This document shows positions 1-7,852 of a stretch of 21,174 nt of DNA, piece by piece. A program made the position numbers and the translations under genes. Numbering within the stretch: the stretch's first letter is position 1; every line of letters begins with the position of its first letter. Source of the stretch: an uncultured Treponema sp. (GTDB taxonomy: Bacteria > Spirochaetota > Spirochaetia > Treponematales > Treponemataceae); NCBI GenBank assembly GCA_934699065.1, contig CAKUWD010000022.1, forward strand, positions 1 to 21,174, written 5' to 3'. Under the pieces are notes generated by a model, which saw only the letters and a list, made by a program, of their open reading frames with translations, did not search any database and was not told the DNA's origin.

Positions 1-219
1 CGCGCTCTCTTTACTAACAAGTACGGCGAGGATGTTAAGGTTTACACAATCGGCCGCGACGCTAAGAACGACTGGTTCAGTAAGGAAGTTTGTGGCGGAC
101 CTCACGTTCAGCACACAGCTCAGATTGGCGACTTCAAGATTCAGAAGGAACAGTCAAGCTCAGCTGGTGTACGCCGTATCCGTGCGGTAATCAGCGGTGG
201 TCTTCCACTGGATAAATAG
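1..219 (+). CDS. alaS: alanyl-tRNA synthetase, C-terminal end (partial)
   Basis: The open frame enters from the left edge and ends at TAG 217-219, giving the last 72 residues. They contain the AlaS editing-domain signature: the zinc-type motif CGGPHV (family consensus CGGTHV) near residue 36, then IGDFKI, and the closing GVRRIRAVI. The enzyme charges tRNA-Ala with alanine, and this module hydrolyses mischarged Ser- or Gly-tRNA. The protein stops eight residues after GVRRIRAVI, so the C-Ala oligomerisation domain of most bacterial AlaS is absent; short AlaS forms are known in spirochaetes. The codon set (CGC, GGC, AAG) looks like a highly expressed gene. Identity is firm; most of the gene lies outside the window. 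Confidence 0.93.
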   Translation, partial: RALFTNKYGEDVKVYTIGRDAKNDWFSKEVCGGPHVQHTAQIGDFKIQKEQSSSAGVRRIRAVISGGLPLDK

Positions 220-228
220 TTGATGACC

Positions 229-267
229 GGTGGTTTCGATACACGCCTGTCGGCGCACTCAACCACC
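229..267. repeat. family A palindromic repeat, long subtype
   Basis: Arms GGTGGTT (229-235) and AACCACC (261-267) enclose a loop starting TCGATACA, with an inner CGCC-TGTC-GGCG hairpin. It lies ten bases after the alaS stop. The same opening, GGTGGTTTCGATAC, recurs at the right edge of the window (21161-21174). Confidence 0.8.
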
Positions 268-279
268 GTCACCTTGCAG

Positions 280-306
280 CCGGTGGTTGAGCTTGTCGAA
301 ACCACC
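280..306. repeat. family A palindromic repeat, short subtype
   Basis: Arms GGTGGTT and AACCACC surround the core GAGCTTGTCGA. It is one of five short-subtype copies in the window, the others being at 11970, 13346, 17445 and 17634. It sits 12 bases after the long-subtype copy, making a tandem pair behind alaS. Confidence 0.82.
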
Positions 307-308
307 AT

Positions 309-349
309 GTATATGTAACCAGTAAAGGTTTTGGTTGTTATACATATAC
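309..349. other. AT-rich inverted repeat in the leader of the SurA-like gene
   Basis: GTATATGT (309-316) pairs with ACATATAC (342-349), and AAC (317-319) pairs with GTT (337-339) across a two-base bulge. No T tract follows, so it is not a classical terminator. It could be a protein-binding dyad, an RNA stem in the leader, or chance in AT-rich DNA. I found no convincing -35/-10 pair between 220 and 388. Confidence 0.35.
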
Positions 350-388
350 GGACTAAAGGAGAAATTTTAATTTTTTAAGGATTATAAA

Positions 389-1477
389 ATGAAAAAGATT
401 ATTGCAGTTCTTTCACTTTTAATGCTCACAAGTTTTGCTGTTTTTGCACAGGCTGACCTTCAGGTTATTGCTGTTGTAAAAATCAATAAAAATGAGTCAA
501 TTACATTAAAACAGTTAAAAACTCTCTGTGTTGGATATGAAAAACAGCTTGGAAGAACTCTCAAGGTTGAGGAGAAAAAACAGGTTCTTGATGGACTTAT
601 TGAAGAAAAACTTATTGTTCAGTCAGCTATAAAAGCCGGAATCAGTATTCCTGACAGTTATGTAGATCAGGCTTTTATGCAGAATGTAAGCCAGTCATTT
701 GGCGTGAACGTAACAGAAAAGGAACTTGAAGAATATCTCCGCAAAACTCAGAATAAGTCTGTAGAAGATGTTCTTGTTGAGACTACAGGAATGGGAAAGG
801 CTGAATATAAGTCTTATCTTAAGAATCAGATTCTTAAACAGCAGTATCTTGTTCAGCAGAATCAGACAAAAATTCAGGAAATTGCTGCTACTGATGAAGA
901 AATCAGAATGGCTTATGAAAGCAATAAGTCTTCTTTTGTTCTCCCAGATCAGATGAAAATCTTCCTTGTTATTGTTCCAAAAGGAGACAATCCGGATTCT
1001 GCAAAATTAAAGATAGGTGATCTTCTTAATAAATATAAAGATAAAAAGCTCACAGCAGAACAGATTACAGTACAGTCACAGAATGAAGGTTCTGGTTATA
1101 ATGCAGGTCAAATGCTTCTTCCAAAAACAGAAAATTCTTCTACAGGGCTGAGCCTTTCTTATAAGGAATGGTCTAATTGTTTTGATCAGGGTGAAGGCTT
1201 TGTTCATGATGTTTATGAAACTGCTAATGATTTCCGATTCCTGGCTGTAATGAAAAAATATGATGCTAAGATGCTCAGTATAAGTGATGTAGTTCAGCCA
1301 GAAACAACTATAACTGTATATGATTATATCCGTTCAAATCTTACACAGCAGAAACAGCAGATTTATTTGAAGCAGCTTGAAGCAGAATTAGGAAAATCTC
1401 TTCACACAGCAGAAAATGTTGAAATGAAGAAATCAGGTGCTGCTTTGGATAAGCTTCTTGATTGGGAGAATAACTAA
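389..1477 (+). CDS. exported SurA-like chaperone with degenerate parvulin domain
   Basis: The 362-residue protein starts with a Sec signal peptide (KK, hydrophobic 5-19, cleavage probably after VFAQA near residue 22). Residues about 25-150 resemble the SurA N-terminal chaperone domain: a conserved 'LDGLIEEKLIVQSA' stretch near 67-80 is followed by long helices. From about 185 (MKIFLVIVPKGD) the chain lines up with the start of a parvulin (PpiC) domain, but the usual HILV histidine is replaced and no GG-DLG motif is seen, so isomerase activity is doubtful. It probably guides outer-membrane proteins through the periplasm. AAGGA at 377-381 supports the start. Its stop is adjacent to nusB, so they are cotranscribed. 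T. pallidum has a 39-kDa protein (Tpn39b) in this position, from memory. Family assignment is moderate. Confidence 0.72.
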   Translation: MKKIIAVLSLLMLTSFAVFAQADLQVIAVVKINKNESITLKQLKTLCVGYEKQLGRTLKVEEKKQVLDGLIEEKLIVQSAIKAGISIPDSYVDQAFMQNVSQSFGVNVTEKELEEYLRKTQNKSVEDVLVETTGMGKAEYKSYLKNQILKQQYLVQQNQTKIQEIAATDEEIRMAYESNKSSFVLPDQMKIFLVIVPKGDNPDSAKLKIGDLLNKYKDKKLTAEQITVQSQNEGSGYNAGQMLLPKTENSSTGLSLSYKEWSNCFDQGEGFVHDVYETANDFRFLAVMKKYDAKMLSISDVVQPETTITVYDYIRSNLTQQKQQIYLKQLEAELGKSLHTAENVEMKKSGAALDKLLDWENN

Positions 1478-1939
1478 GTGTCCAGACGAAATGGTAGAGT
1501 AATTGCTTTTCAGGCATTGTATTCATGGGATGTAACCAAGTCGTCTCTGGATGATCTCCTGTCTTTTTCCTGGCTTCAGAAAGATGCGGAAATTGAGGCA
1601 GGGGCCCAGCAGCCTGCTGTTGAGCTTTCTGAAACTGCAAAGGAAGAACGAACTTTTGCAAGCCTGATAATTGCAGGAACAATCAGTCATATTGACGAGA
1701 TTGATAAACTTATAGAAAATCATCTTTCTGCTTCCTGGAGTATGGACCGCATAAGTCGTGTTGCTCTTGCAATTTTGCGTACGAGCGTTTATGAGATTCT
1801 TTTCCAGAATGGTGCTGAGTCAAAAATTGTCATTGATGAGGCTGTAAATATAGCCAAAGACTTTGATACTGATGATTCCTATAAATTTATTAATGCAGTG
1901 CTTGATAAAATAGGAAAAGATGAAGCCAAGAGAGCTTAA
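1478..1939 (+). CDS. nusB: transcription antitermination factor NusB
   Basis: This 153-residue protein has the NusB all-helical fold signatures: the N-terminal arginine-rich SRRNGRVIAFQALYSWD (residues 2-18), and the C-terminal half with 'MDRISRVALAILRTSVYEIL', then VIDEAVNIAKDFDTDDSYKF, ending near NAVLDKIGK. NusB binds NusE (S10) and boxA RNA in rRNA antitermination. The start is GTG at 1478, directly after the upstream TAA with no intergenic base; GGGAG at 1464-1468 is the likely ribosome site. The usual length is about 140 residues, and the small excess is in a loop around 38-50. Its 3' end overlaps the TPR lipoprotein gene by 20 bases, so the three genes form one operon with translational coupling. 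Confidence 0.93.
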   Translation: MSRRNGRVIAFQALYSWDVTKSSLDDLLSFSWLQKDAEIEAGAQQPAVELSETAKEERTFASLIIAGTISHIDEIDKLIENHLSASWSMDRISRVALAILRTSVYEILFQNGAESKIVIDEAVNIAKDFDTDDSYKFINAVLDKIGKDEAKRA

Positions 1940-3782
1940 AAGTTTTTTTGCGACATTCCTTTTAGTTTCTTTGATTTTGTTCTGCTTTACCGCTTGTCGG
2001 ATGAGGGCAGAACAAAACTCGTTAACAAGCCAATTTGATGTAATCGATGCCCTTATAATGCAGAATCAGATGCAGTCGGCATTGAAAGAACTCAAGAAAA
2101 CAGAAAAACGGGCTTATGATTCCTGGGCATATATTGGTATTTACAAAAGATATATAACTCTTGGTGAATCATTGCCTGCAGAAAAAATCCTTAAAAAAGC
2201 GCTTAAGAAAAATGGCTCAAATATGGAGCTGCTGGCAGTTTATTCGGCATTTTTGTTGAGGGAAGGCCGCCTCGGGGATGCCGGGAAGGTGGCGGAAAAA
2301 TTGCGCGGAAGTAAATATGCTTCGCTTTATTCCGAATACATTTTACGCCAGTCTGCTGAAAAAGCTGCTTCTTCTCAAGAAGGGGCATTGACTTTTTACA
2401 TGCAGAAGGAATTCTACCAGATATTCCTGGATGCTTATGCAACTTCAAAAAATCCGATATGGGTTCGTAATTGCGCTGTATTCAATCTTATAAATGGTGA
2501 CTATGGACTTGCTTCCGCTTTGTATCCGGCTGTTTTTCTTGATGCTGATGACGCCTTTTTCTGGGCAGAAGTTTGCTATGATGGTGGACAGTTCTATAAT
2601 GCAATCGAAGCAATTGAAAAATCTCGAAAGCTTATGTCTGGTTATCAGAATCTTAGCAGCTTTAAGACTTCTTTAATTCAACAGGCAGCTCTGGAATCTG
2701 ATGCCTACATGGCTGTTTCTGAGGTAGAAGCTGCCGAAGCTGCAAGACGCGGAATTGTATTAAATCTTGATGATATTAAAGTTCGTAAATCAGACGAAGC
2801 ACTTCTTTCAAATATTGTTTTAAATAGTGCAATATGGGCTGAAAATCAGGGAATGGACGATCAGAGTGCAGATCTTCTTTTTTATGCTGTAAACCGCTGG
2901 CCTGATAATGTTCCTGCCCTTATTTTATACTCTGATTTTGCTTACCGTTCAAATCTTGAACGTGAAGAAGATAAGGAGATTGCAGCTCTTCGTAAAGCTG
3001 GTATTTCCACTCTCGAAATGGAGCGTTATGATAATCGCCGTAAAATTCCTATGAGTGATGCTCTTTATCGTATTGATGAAGCTGTAAAAAGAACTAATGA
3101 TCCTTATCTCAATATTGCAAAACTTGATTTACGTTATAAGACTGATTCTTCAATCTCAGAAAAAGATAAAAACCGCGATTTGTGGAATATGCTTGAAAAC
3201 AGTCTGAACGAAGAAGGTGTTTATAAAGGACTTCTGGTTCGGTATGCATTAAACTTTCTGCTTCGTACAAAACAGTATGATGATGCCTGGACTCTATTTT
3301 ACGGCTATGTAACAGATCTTAGCAGTTATGATTCAAAGCGTGATTTCTGGGAGCAGTTTATAGAAAAAGCCCGTGGTTATGAACTTTCAATCGTTGAGTT
3401 TGGAGCCTGGTTTGCTGCATATAATAAGCTTGCAGATGAGGCTCTTCGTCTTCATGAATACTGTGTATATGAAAGTGCAGGTCTTTTAGATGAAGGCTAC
3501 CTTTCACAAATGACTTCTACTCCGGTTTGTTTGAACCTTGGAAGTATTTATTTTTCTCTTGGAAAGAAAGCTAAGGCTCTTGATTTGTATGGAAAAACTG
3601 CAGGGCGTGAAAGCAGCAACGCTAAACGTTCTGATATTTTTTATAGAATTGCCTGTATTTATGCTGGCGACGGGGACATAAAAAATGCCCTTCGTTCTGC
3701 AGAATACGCATGTTCTTTGTATCCTGAAAACGCAAGGGCATCAATTTTAAAAGATAAGCTGAAGCTCATTAAAACTGAATAG
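1920..3782 (+). CDS. TPR-repeat lipoprotein
   Basis: The 620-residue protein begins with a lipoprotein signal: basic MKPRELK, hydrophobic 9-24, and lipobox FTAC with the lipidated cysteine at residue 26. The rest is almost entirely helical, with degenerate tetratricopeptide units. The clearest is near the C-terminus (about 538-615: LNLGSIYFSLGKKAKALDLY, then a unit with IACIYAGDGDIKNALRSAEY). Others are recognisable around residues 60-130. No catalytic motif is seen; a scaffold role at the membrane is inferred. ATG 1920 overlaps nusB by 20 bases, with AGGAAAAG as the ribosome site inside nusB. A homologue of unknown function occupies the same place in T. pallidum, as far as I recall. The converging groES lies 68 bases beyond, across a repeat. 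Confidence 0.78.
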   Translation: MKPRELKSFFATFLLVSLILFCFTACRMRAEQNSLTSQFDVIDALIMQNQMQSALKELKKTEKRAYDSWAYIGIYKRYITLGESLPAEKILKKALKKNGSNMELLAVYSAFLLREGRLGDAGKVAEKLRGSKYASLYSEYILRQSAEKAASSQEGALTFYMQKEFYQIFLDAYATSKNPIWVRNCAVFNLINGDYGLASALYPAVFLDADDAFFWAEVCYDGGQFYNAIEAIEKSRKLMSGYQNLSSFKTSLIQQAALESDAYMAVSEVEAAEAARRGIVLNLDDIKVRKSDEALLSNIVLNSAIWAENQGMDDQSADLLFYAVNRWPDNVPALILYSDFAYRSNLEREEDKEIAALRKAGISTLEMERYDNRRKIPMSDALYRIDEAVKRTNDPYLNIAKLDLRYKTDSSISEKDKNRDLWNMLENSLNEEGVYKGLLVRYALNFLLRTKQYDDAWTLFYGYVTDLSSYDSKRDFWEQFIEKARGYELSIVEFGAWFAAYNKLADEALRLHEYCVYESAGLLDEGYLSQMTSTPVCLNLGSIYFSLGKKAKALDLYGKTAGRESSNAKRSDIFYRIACIYAGDGDIKNALRSAEYACSLYPENARASILKDKLKLIKTE

Positions 3783-3786
3783 TACT

Positions 3787-3844
3787 GTCATGCTGAACTT
3801 GTTTCAGCATCTATAAAAAGATCCCGAAACAAGTTCGGGATGAC
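3787..3844. repeat. family B repeat doublet (REPIN-like)
   Basis: Two hairpins lie in inverted orientation. The left one has arms ATGCTGAA/TTCAGCAT around CTTGT; the right one has ATCCCGAA/TTCGGGAT around ACAAG. The outer ends GTCAT and ATGAC also pair, so the whole element is an imperfect palindrome. It fills the gap between the converging TPR lipoprotein and groES genes and could stop transcription from both sides, although there is no long T tract. Confidence 0.85.
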
Positions 3845-3850
3845 TTTGGT

Positions 3851-4123
3851 CTATTCAATAACAGCGATAATATCACTCATTCTCAAAATCAAGTGGTCTT
3901 CACCATCAATTTTTACCTGAGTTCCGGCATATTTGTCGTACATAATTCTATCGCCTTTCTTTACTGTGATTTTATTCTCATCAGTTCCAGGTCCAACTTC
4001 AACTACAACAGCAGTCTGAGTTTTTTCCTGAGCGGCTTCCGGGATGATGAGTCCGCTTGCAGTTTTTGTCTCTGCTTTGTCATTCTTTACAAGAACGCGA
4101 TCTGCTAATGGTTTGATTTTCAT
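3851..4123 (-). CDS. groES: co-chaperonin GroES
   Basis: The 90-residue protein carries the family's N-terminal KPLADRVLVK (residues 4-13), the mobile loop with TASGLIIPEAAQEK (about 21-34) that contacts GroEL, and GPGT, KKGDRIMYDKYAGT and the C-terminal segment ILRMSDIIAVI. GroES caps GroEL during ATP-driven folding. It is a few residues shorter than E. coli GroES (97). AGAGGT upstream at about 4134-4139 is the ribosome site. groEL is not adjacent, which agrees with split groES/groEL loci in Treponema. The gene lies 35 bases behind the TRAP permease gene but has its own candidate promoter. No CIRCE (HrcA) operator is visible in the 35-base gap. Confidence 0.96.
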   Translation of the reverse strand: MKIKPLADRVLVKNDKAETKTASGLIIPEAAQEKTQTAVVVEVGPGTDENKITVKKGDRIMYDKYAGTQVKIDGEDHLILRMSDIIAVIE

Positions 4124-4146
4124 ACTATTTAGTACCTCTTATATAT

Positions 4147-4176
4147 AAAATAATAAAATTATTGTTTCTTCGTCAA
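4147..4176 (-). promoter_or_regulatory. candidate promoter of groES
   Basis: On the minus strand, TTGACG (4176-4171) is followed after 18 bases by TATTTT (4152-4147); TATTAT lies at a tighter 15-base spacing. The -35 is inside the last codons of the TRAP permease gene. This would let groES be expressed independently of the transporter operon. It is a motif match only. Confidence 0.38.
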
Positions 4177-6222
4177 TAAAATTCGTTTTGTAATCAATTG
4201 ATAGGCAATAAGTACTGCTATCATAATAAGTCCAATAATGTCTGATTTTGTTTCTGGAATTACACAAAGAAGACCTGCTGCGGCAAATAAAACTCTTTCA
4301 ATTATATCAAGAGTAATTATGAGACCTTTTGATTTTTTTGAATTGTGAAGAATTCCTGTGAAATTAAAGCCGTAGCCTTCCAGAGCAACACTTAAACCAA
4401 ACATACCAATCAATGCTGTAATGATTATAAAGAGAATACGGCCGATAGATGCATCAATCATAAGCATTTGAGAGTTATATACGAACATATATGGGATTAT
4501 AAATGCACCAATAGCAAGTTTTGTTGCATTAAAGGCGGTTTTCATAGGCCGGGCTTTAGCTATAGCTGCACCGGCAATTGCGGCCAGAGCTACTGGTGGC
4601 GTAATATCAGCAATAATACCAAAATAGAAGGCAAACATGTGGGCAGCAAGAGGTTGAACTCCAAGCTGAATAATTGCTCCTGCTGTAATTGTCGAAGTAA
4701 TCAGATAGTTAGCTGTGGTAGGAGCACCCATACCAAGAATGATTGAAGCAAGCATTGTAAAAATCAGTGTGAGGAAGAGTTTTCCGCCTGCAAGTGAAAC
4801 AAGACCTGCACCAAGTTTGAGTCCAAGACCTGTTAGGGTAACTACACCGATAATAATTCCGGCCATTCCACAGGCAATTGCTACGCTTATGATATTGCGG
4901 GCTGCGGCACACATTACATCAATAATATCTTTTGAGCCGAATGTAGGTTTACGACCTTTTGCGAGGTCTACGAGAGATACAACAATTCCAATCACAAGGC
5001 AGGCAACAATACCCATAAGGGCAGCAAATACTGCAGTCTTTCCTGAACAAAGAAACCATATGATAACTACCAAAGGAAGAATCATATACCCCTTGCTTAA
5101 AAAGAGAGGAAGGAAGCGTGGAAGTTGTTCGCGTGGAAGGCCTTTAAGTCCAAGTTTCTTTGCTTCAAGATGAACTGTAATAAAAATTCCTGTAAAATAA
5201 AGTATTGCCGGAATAATGGCAGCTTTTACGATTGTAATATAAGGTAAACCAAGGCTTTCTGACATAAGGAAGGCTGCAGCGCCCATAATAGGAGGCATGA
5301 GCTGTCCGCCTGTAGATGCAGAAGCTTCAACGGCACCGGCAAATTCACCTTTGTAGCCAAGTCTTTTCATCATTGGAATTGTGAAAGATCCAGAACCTAC
5401 AGTATTTGAAACTGAAGAACCTGAAACTGTTCCAAGCAGGGCAGAGGAAAGAACTGCTACTTTTGCAGGACCTCCGCTGGCTCCTCCGGCAATTGCATTA
5501 CATACATCAATAAAGAACTGTCCGATTCCGGTTTTTTCGAGCAGGGCACCAAAAAGAATAAAGAGGAAAATGAAGGTTGAGCAGGCACCAATTGGAGTTC
5601 CCATTATACCTTCTGTGTTGTAAAAAAGGTGACATACTACACGCTGTAATGAATAGCCTCTGTGATGTAAAAAGCCCGGCAGATATTTGCCAAAGAAGGC
5701 GTAAATTACAAATACTGCTGCAATAGTCATAATCGGAAGGCCAACAATACGACGGCAGCTTTCAAAAAGAATCAGAATACCGATTATTCCGATTATAACA
5801 TCGAGGGTGGTGTTGTTGCCTGAGCGGCGAACAAGAGTCTGGAAATTTATAACGATATACATCCAGCAGCCGGCTCCAACTATACCTAGAAGAACATCAT
5901 AGAAAGGTAGTGTGTTTCTTGGCATTTTTTTTGTAGCAGGGAAAAGCAGAAATGCCAGAAGCTGTACAAAGGCAAGATGAGAGGCTCTGAGAATCTGGGC
6001 TGTTACGGAACCAGATAATGTAGCATATAATTGAAAAACAACAAAAATTACTGAAATTATTACTGTAATATACTGACGCCAGCATTTATGCTCACGGTAA
6101 GCCTGTTCGCGGTCTAAGTCTTTCATCAGTTTTTTCATTTCTTCTTCGTTTGAAGTTGGAAGAATGTTGTCTATAGTGGTGTTTGTTTGTTTTTCTGTTT
6201 TGTCAGACTTTTTTTTGTCCAT
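4159..6222 (-). CDS. TRAP transporter fused permease (DctQ-DctM, TAXI type)
   Basis: This 687-residue membrane protein has a charged cytoplasmic N-terminus (1-48), then a four-helix DctQ-like part (about 50-190) fused to a twelve-helix DctM-like part. The latter contains the typical 'SGSSVSNTVGSGSFTIPMMK' loop, 'SASTGGQLMPPIMGAAAFLM' and, near residue 500, GMGAPTTANYLI. It matches the fused 4TM/12TM TRAP permease architecture used with TAXI binding proteins. These are ion-gradient-driven importers of organic anions. The start has a strong AAGGAGG at 6228-6234, immediately behind the stop of the DUF1850 gene, so translation is probably coupled. The substrate cannot be read from sequence; TAXI systems known to me take up dicarboxylates or glutamate-like compounds. 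Confidence 0.93.
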   Translation of the reverse strand: MDKKKSDKTEKQTNTTIDNILPTSNEEEMKKLMKDLDREQAYREHKCWRQYITVIISVIFVVFQLYATLSGSVTAQILRASHLAFVQLLAFLLFPATKKMPRNTLPFYDVLLGIVGAGCWMYIVINFQTLVRRSGNNTTLDVIIGIIGILILFESCRRIVGLPIMTIAAVFVIYAFFGKYLPGFLHHRGYSLQRVVCHLFYNTEGIMGTPIGACSTFIFLFILFGALLEKTGIGQFFIDVCNAIAGGASGGPAKVAVLSSALLGTVSGSSVSNTVGSGSFTIPMMKRLGYKGEFAGAVEASASTGGQLMPPIMGAAAFLMSESLGLPYITIVKAAIIPAILYFTGIFITVHLEAKKLGLKGLPREQLPRFLPLFLSKGYMILPLVVIIWFLCSGKTAVFAALMGIVACLVIGIVVSLVDLAKGRKPTFGSKDIIDVMCAAARNIISVAIACGMAGIIIGVVTLTGLGLKLGAGLVSLAGGKLFLTLIFTMLASIILGMGAPTTANYLITSTITAGAIIQLGVQPLAAHMFAFYFGIIADITPPVALAAIAGAAIAKARPMKTAFNATKLAIGAFIIPYMFVYNSQMLMIDASIGRILFIIITALIGMFGLSVALEGYGFNFTGILHNSKKSKGLIITLDIIERVLFAAAGLLCVIPETKSDIIGLIMIAVLIAYQLITKRILLTKKQ

Positions 6223-6234
6223 CAGGACCTCCTT

Positions 6235-6747
6235 TTATATTGAGTTTTTAATATATTCAGAAAGAGAAACTTTCTTTATTTCCAAAATGATACTGGTTTG
6301 TGGCTCAAAGTAAGCTGTTAGCAGATATTCTTTCTGCCCGTTAAAATCTCTACCGGCTGCAAGTGTGTGGTTTGCAATTATGCCCACTGCCATTGTAAGG
6401 CGGGGAACAAACCTGTGTAAGTTTTCTATAAAATATCCGTCGGGAGTTACCGTAAAAAATGCTCCAGGAGTTTCTTCCGCTTCTGGAATTCCCGCTCCGT
6501 AAGATACAAACTGTGTTTTATACAGTTCCAGACTGCCGTCTTTGGCTGGCCTGTAAAAGTCGTGCACTCTGCCTTTGTTTACAGAATGTGTATAAGAAAT
6601 AATGAAACCTTCTTTATAGAAAGCAGTAGAATAAAACTTTTGTTCTGGATTTTTTCTGCTGCTTATCGAAAGAACTTTTATTGCAGGAAGAAAGAAAAAT
6701 CCACCTGCAATAAGAATTAGAATTATTATAAAAATAACCTTTTTCAT
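6235..6747 (-). CDS. DUF1850 membrane-anchored protein of the TRAP-TAXI operon
   Basis: The 170-residue protein has an uncleaved or cleaved N-terminal hydrophobic segment (residues 4-25), followed by an extracytoplasmic domain with the DUF1850 pattern: ISYTHSVNKGRVHDFYR (about 49-65), LELYKTQFVSYGAGIPE (about 73-89), and a C-terminal strand region. DUF1850 genes commonly lie between TAXI binding protein and fused permease genes, as here; the function is unknown. There is no Shine-Dalgarno: the bases before ATG 6747 are the T tract of a hairpin at 6752-6775, so translation initiation is probably weak. It is followed after 12 bases by the permease. Confidence 0.82.
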   Translation of the reverse strand: MKKVIFIIILILIAGGFFFLPAIKVLSISSRKNPEQKFYSTAFYKEGFIISYTHSVNKGRVHDFYRPAKDGSLELYKTQFVSYGAGIPEAEETPGAFFTVTPDGYFIENLHRFVPRLTMAVGIIANHTLAAGRDFNGQKEYLLTAYFEPQTSIILEIKKVSLSEYIKNSI

Positions 6748-6751
6748 TATA

Positions 6752-6775
6752 AAAAGTCGGCAGGCGTAGCCTGCC
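6752..6775 (-). terminator. intercistronic terminator/attenuator after the binding-protein gene
   Basis: On the minus strand GGCAGGC-TAC-GCCTGCC (6775-6759), a perfect 7-bp GC-rich stem, is followed by GAC and five T. It lies between the TAXI gene and the DUF1850 gene of one operon. Partial termination here would keep binding protein levels above those of the permease. A run of ten A/T pairs on the other side (6784-6793) gives it some terminator character on the plus strand too. Confidence 0.62.
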
Positions 6776-6802
6776 TCTGTGCCTTTTTTTTTTGATTTTA
6801 GG

Positions 6803-7771
6803 CTAGTTTACGCTCAAACCGATTTCTTTGAAGTATTTCTTTGCACCAGGGTGGAATGGTACTGAAACACCTGTAATTGCAGATTCAGCAGTAACTTCCT
6901 TTCCTTTTGCGTGACCGCGTGCAAGTTCATCGAGGTTTTCAAAGAGAACCTTTGTCATTTCATAAACTGTATCTTCGTCGAGTTTTGAACTAACTGCGAG
7001 AGTAGCCTTAATTGCGAGAGCTGGAGTATCAGTGTCAGTTCCCTTGTATGTTCCGCCAGGGATTGTTGTATATGTGTAGAATCCATATTTGCCGCAGATT
7101 ATATCAGCAGCATCTTTTTCGATAGGAATCAAAACAAGACCGGCAGTAAATGCGAGTTCCTGCAAAGCTGAGTTTGGAACTCCGGCTGTAATGAAACAAC
7201 CGTCCAAAGTTCCGTTCTGAATACCTTCAGCAGATTCCTTGAAAGAAAGGTTACTCTTTTTGATGTCATCAAATGTAAGACCATAGCCTTCGAGAATCTG
7301 TTTAGCATTGAATTCAACTCCAGAACCAGCATCACCAACAGAAATACGCTTTCCACGGAAATCAGCTACAGATTTAATTCCGCTCTTTTCAGAAACTGCA
7401 ATCTGTACAACTTCCGGATACATAGTTCCGATTGTCATAATGTTCGAAAGTTTTTCACCAGCGAACATATCTGTTCCATTATATGCATAATCCATAACGT
7501 CGTTCTGAACAGTACCGAATTCAGCCTCTCCTTTATTGATGAGTCTGAGGTTTTCCGCAGAAGCACCTGTAGCCTGAGCTGTTACGTTCATATTGGCAAT
7601 TTTTGTGTTCCAGATGTTAGCAATTGCGCCACCAAACGGATAGTAAGTTCCACTTGTTCCACCTGTTGCAAGAATGTAATCTTTCTTTGCGTTTGCATTT
7701 GATTTTGAGCATCCGCTGAAAATAAGGGCAGCTGCGAGCAGTGCCAATGAAGCTTTAAATACTTTCTTCAT
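6803..7771 (-). CDS. TAXI family TRAP substrate-binding lipoprotein
   Basis: The 322-residue protein has a lipoprotein signal (KK, hydrophobic 7-18, lipobox FSGC with Cys21), then the TAXI signature ATGGTSGTYYPFGGAIA (about 34-50) and a periplasmic binding protein type 2 fold, with SEKSGIKSVADFRGKRISVG near 128-147 and GYGLTFDDIKKSNLSF further on. It captures the substrate for the fused TRAP permease downstream. The start was set at ATG 7771, which has GGAGG 6 bases upstream and puts KK at the N-terminus. An in-frame ATG at 7795 would add eight residues (HQLRRIT) before the signal peptide and lacks support. The protein is probably the most expressed of the operon because of the hairpin after it. 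Confidence 0.93.
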   Translation of the reverse strand: MKKVFKASLALLAAALIFSGCSKSNANAKKDYILATGGTSGTYYPFGGAIANIWNTKIANMNVTAQATGASAENLRLINKGEAEFGTVQNDVMDYAYNGTDMFAGEKLSNIMTIGTMYPEVVQIAVSEKSGIKSVADFRGKRISVGDAGSGVEFNAKQILEGYGLTFDDIKKSNLSFKESAEGIQNGTLDGCFITAGVPNSALQELAFTAGLVLIPIEKDAADIICGKYGFYTYTTIPGGTYKGTDTDTPALAIKATLAVSSKLDEDTVYEMTKVLFENLDELARGHAKGKEVTAESAITGVSVPFHPGAKKYFKEIGLSVN

Positions 7772-7796
7772 AGTAATCCTCCGTAATTGATGCATA

Positions 7797-7826
7797 ATTT
7801 TACTATATAATAGCAGTTGAATTCAA
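7797..7826 (-). promoter_or_regulatory. candidate promoter of the TRAP-TAXI operon
   Basis: On the minus strand TTGAAT (7826-7821), an 18-base spacer and TAAAAT (7802-7797) fit a sigma-70 promoter. Transcription would start near 7790, giving a leader of about 20 bases with the GGAGG ribosome site. The -35 overlaps that of the divergent leuA candidate through the palindrome TTGAATTCAA (7817-7826). Confidence 0.5.
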
Positions 7827-7846
7827 TATTGTTTATGCGGTAAATT
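7817..7846 (+). promoter_or_regulatory. candidate leaderless promoter of leuA
   Basis: TTGAAT (7817-7822), 18 bases and TAAATT (7841-7846) end six bases before ATG 7853, so the mRNA could start at or next to the ATG. There is no Shine-Dalgarno before leuA. A better -10 hexamer, TATAAT at 7806-7811, has no -35 but would give a leader of about 35 bases. The two cannot be told apart by eye. Confidence 0.35.
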
Positions 7847-7852
7847 GAATAT

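Noticed and set aside
4124..4158. CIRCE heat-shock operator before groES
   Set aside because: No TTAGCACTC-N9-GAGTGCTAA-like dyad occurs in the gap.
4715..5173. 152-residue open frame opposite the TRAP permease gene
   Set aside because: No family resemblance, basic and serine/proline/arginine-rich composition typical of an antisense shadow, and the other strand is a clear permease.
7772..7795. Upstream ATG for the TAXI binding protein
   Set aside because: It would put eight residues before a standard lipoprotein signal; GGAGG supports ATG 7771.
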